Below, piece after piece: positions 63,842 through 64,000 of a stretch of DNA of 64,000 nucleotides. Position 1 is the first letter of the stretch. Every line of letters starts with the position of its first letter. Origin of the DNA: Streptomyces deccanensis (GTDB taxonomy: Bacteria; Actinomycetota; Actinomycetes; Streptomycetales; Streptomycetaceae); assembly GCF_022385335.1 (NCBI RefSeq), contig NZ_CP092431.1, positions 3,658,001 to 3,722,000 of the forward strand, given 5' to 3'. The position numbers were made by a program, and so were the translations under genes. The notes beneath the pieces were generated by a model. That model was not told the DNA's origin. It did no database searches and saw only the letters and a program-made list of their open reading frames with translations.

Positions 63842-64000
63842 CGAGACGACTCGACCTGCACGAGGGCGGCCCTGTGGGCAGCCGTGGCCTCCCGCATCTT
63901 GCGGCGCATCTCGGCGGACTCCTCGTCGGACACGTCGTGTCCGAAGCGTTCGGCGAGCACGGCCCGCGTGCGATCGGCACGTTCCTTGATCTGCTCGGGA
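63838..64000 (-). CDS. Possible VapB-like antitoxin, partial
   Basis: This is the C-terminal 53 residues of a gene whose start lies beyond the right edge. It is highly charged and helical, reading PEQIKERADRTRAVLAER, then GHDVSDEESAEMRRKMREAT and AAHRAALVQVESSR before the stop. A charged helical tail is typical of antitoxins that wrap a PIN toxin. It overlaps the PIN-like gene by 4 bp. The DNA-binding part is not visible, so the label is tentative. Confidence 0.45.
   Translation of the reverse strand, partial: PEQIKERADRTRAVLAERFGHDVSDEESAEMRRKMREATAAHRAALVQVESSR

Overview
The window looks like part of a Streptomyces chromosome, or that of a close relative. GC content is very high, codons end mostly in G or C, and GTG and TTG starts are common. 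Several gene families are typical of that genus: an ATPase/Scr1-type HTH/DUF397 trio, an LAxTG surface protein, a DUF6177 type VII locus and intergenic repeats of a Streptomyces style. No rRNA, tRNA, CRISPR array, transposase or recognisable antibiotic cluster was found.

Layout, left to right. (1) 1-6.4 kb, minus strand: the N-terminal part of an acyl-CoA ligase, a vWA lipoprotein, and an ABC permease coupled to an unusual peptidase-ABC ATPase fusion. (2) 6.7 kb: a tiny secreted peptide that shares an 18-bp-stem terminator with the gene facing it. (3) 7-14.1 kb: inositol catabolism. mmsA-iolD-iolB-aldolase-iolC lie on the minus strand, and a divergent TIM-barrel isomerase shares a palindromic promoter with iolC. 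(4) 14.4-19.7 kb: a small HTH protein, a GNAT enzyme, a zinc alcohol dehydrogenase, and an MMPL exporter divergent from its TetR regulator with twin operators. (5) 19.7-22.3 kb: copper resistance (CopZ, CopA) behind a CsoR-like operator. (6) 22.3-23.1 kb: a gene-poor stretch holding a probable small RNA with a strong terminator, and a hairpin element. (7) 23.1-26.9 kb: citrate synthase and a RecD2-like helicase. (8) 27.1-34.1 kb: a lipoprotein and a giant RHS/YD-repeat protein with a toxin-like C-terminus. (9) 34.3-40.2 kb: a complete ribose operon, rbsR-rbsA-rbsCB(fusion)-rbsK-rbsD. (10) 40.5-50.8 kb: a compact, noncanonical type VII (ESX-like) secretion locus. (11) 50.9-55.0 kb: an iron-type ABC importer. 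(12) 55.1-57.5 kb: a membrane protein and the ATPase/HTH/DUF397 trio. (13) 57.5-64 kb: a sortase-type surface protein with a possible nuclease motif, a DUF6333-like protein, an AraC regulator, two tandem paralogous membrane proteins, a small acidic protein, and a PIN protein with an upstream partner cut by the window edge.

How genes work together. The iol genes would convert inositol intermediates to acetyl-CoA, but transport, the first dehydrogenase and the regulator lie elsewhere. The ribose operon is self-contained and probably autoregulated through two identical 14-bp operators. The type VII locus encodes two WXG100-like substrates (with FxG and YxG in place of WxG), a membrane core (EccD, EccC), an EspI/ParA-like ATPase and a DUF6177 protein. 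EccB, EccE and mycosin are missing here, so it is either a reduced system or uses parts encoded elsewhere. The most interesting items are this locus, the RHS protein without an obvious immunity gene, the peptidase-ABC fusion, the surface protein with an E-D-ExK motif, and the RNA region upstream of citrate synthase.
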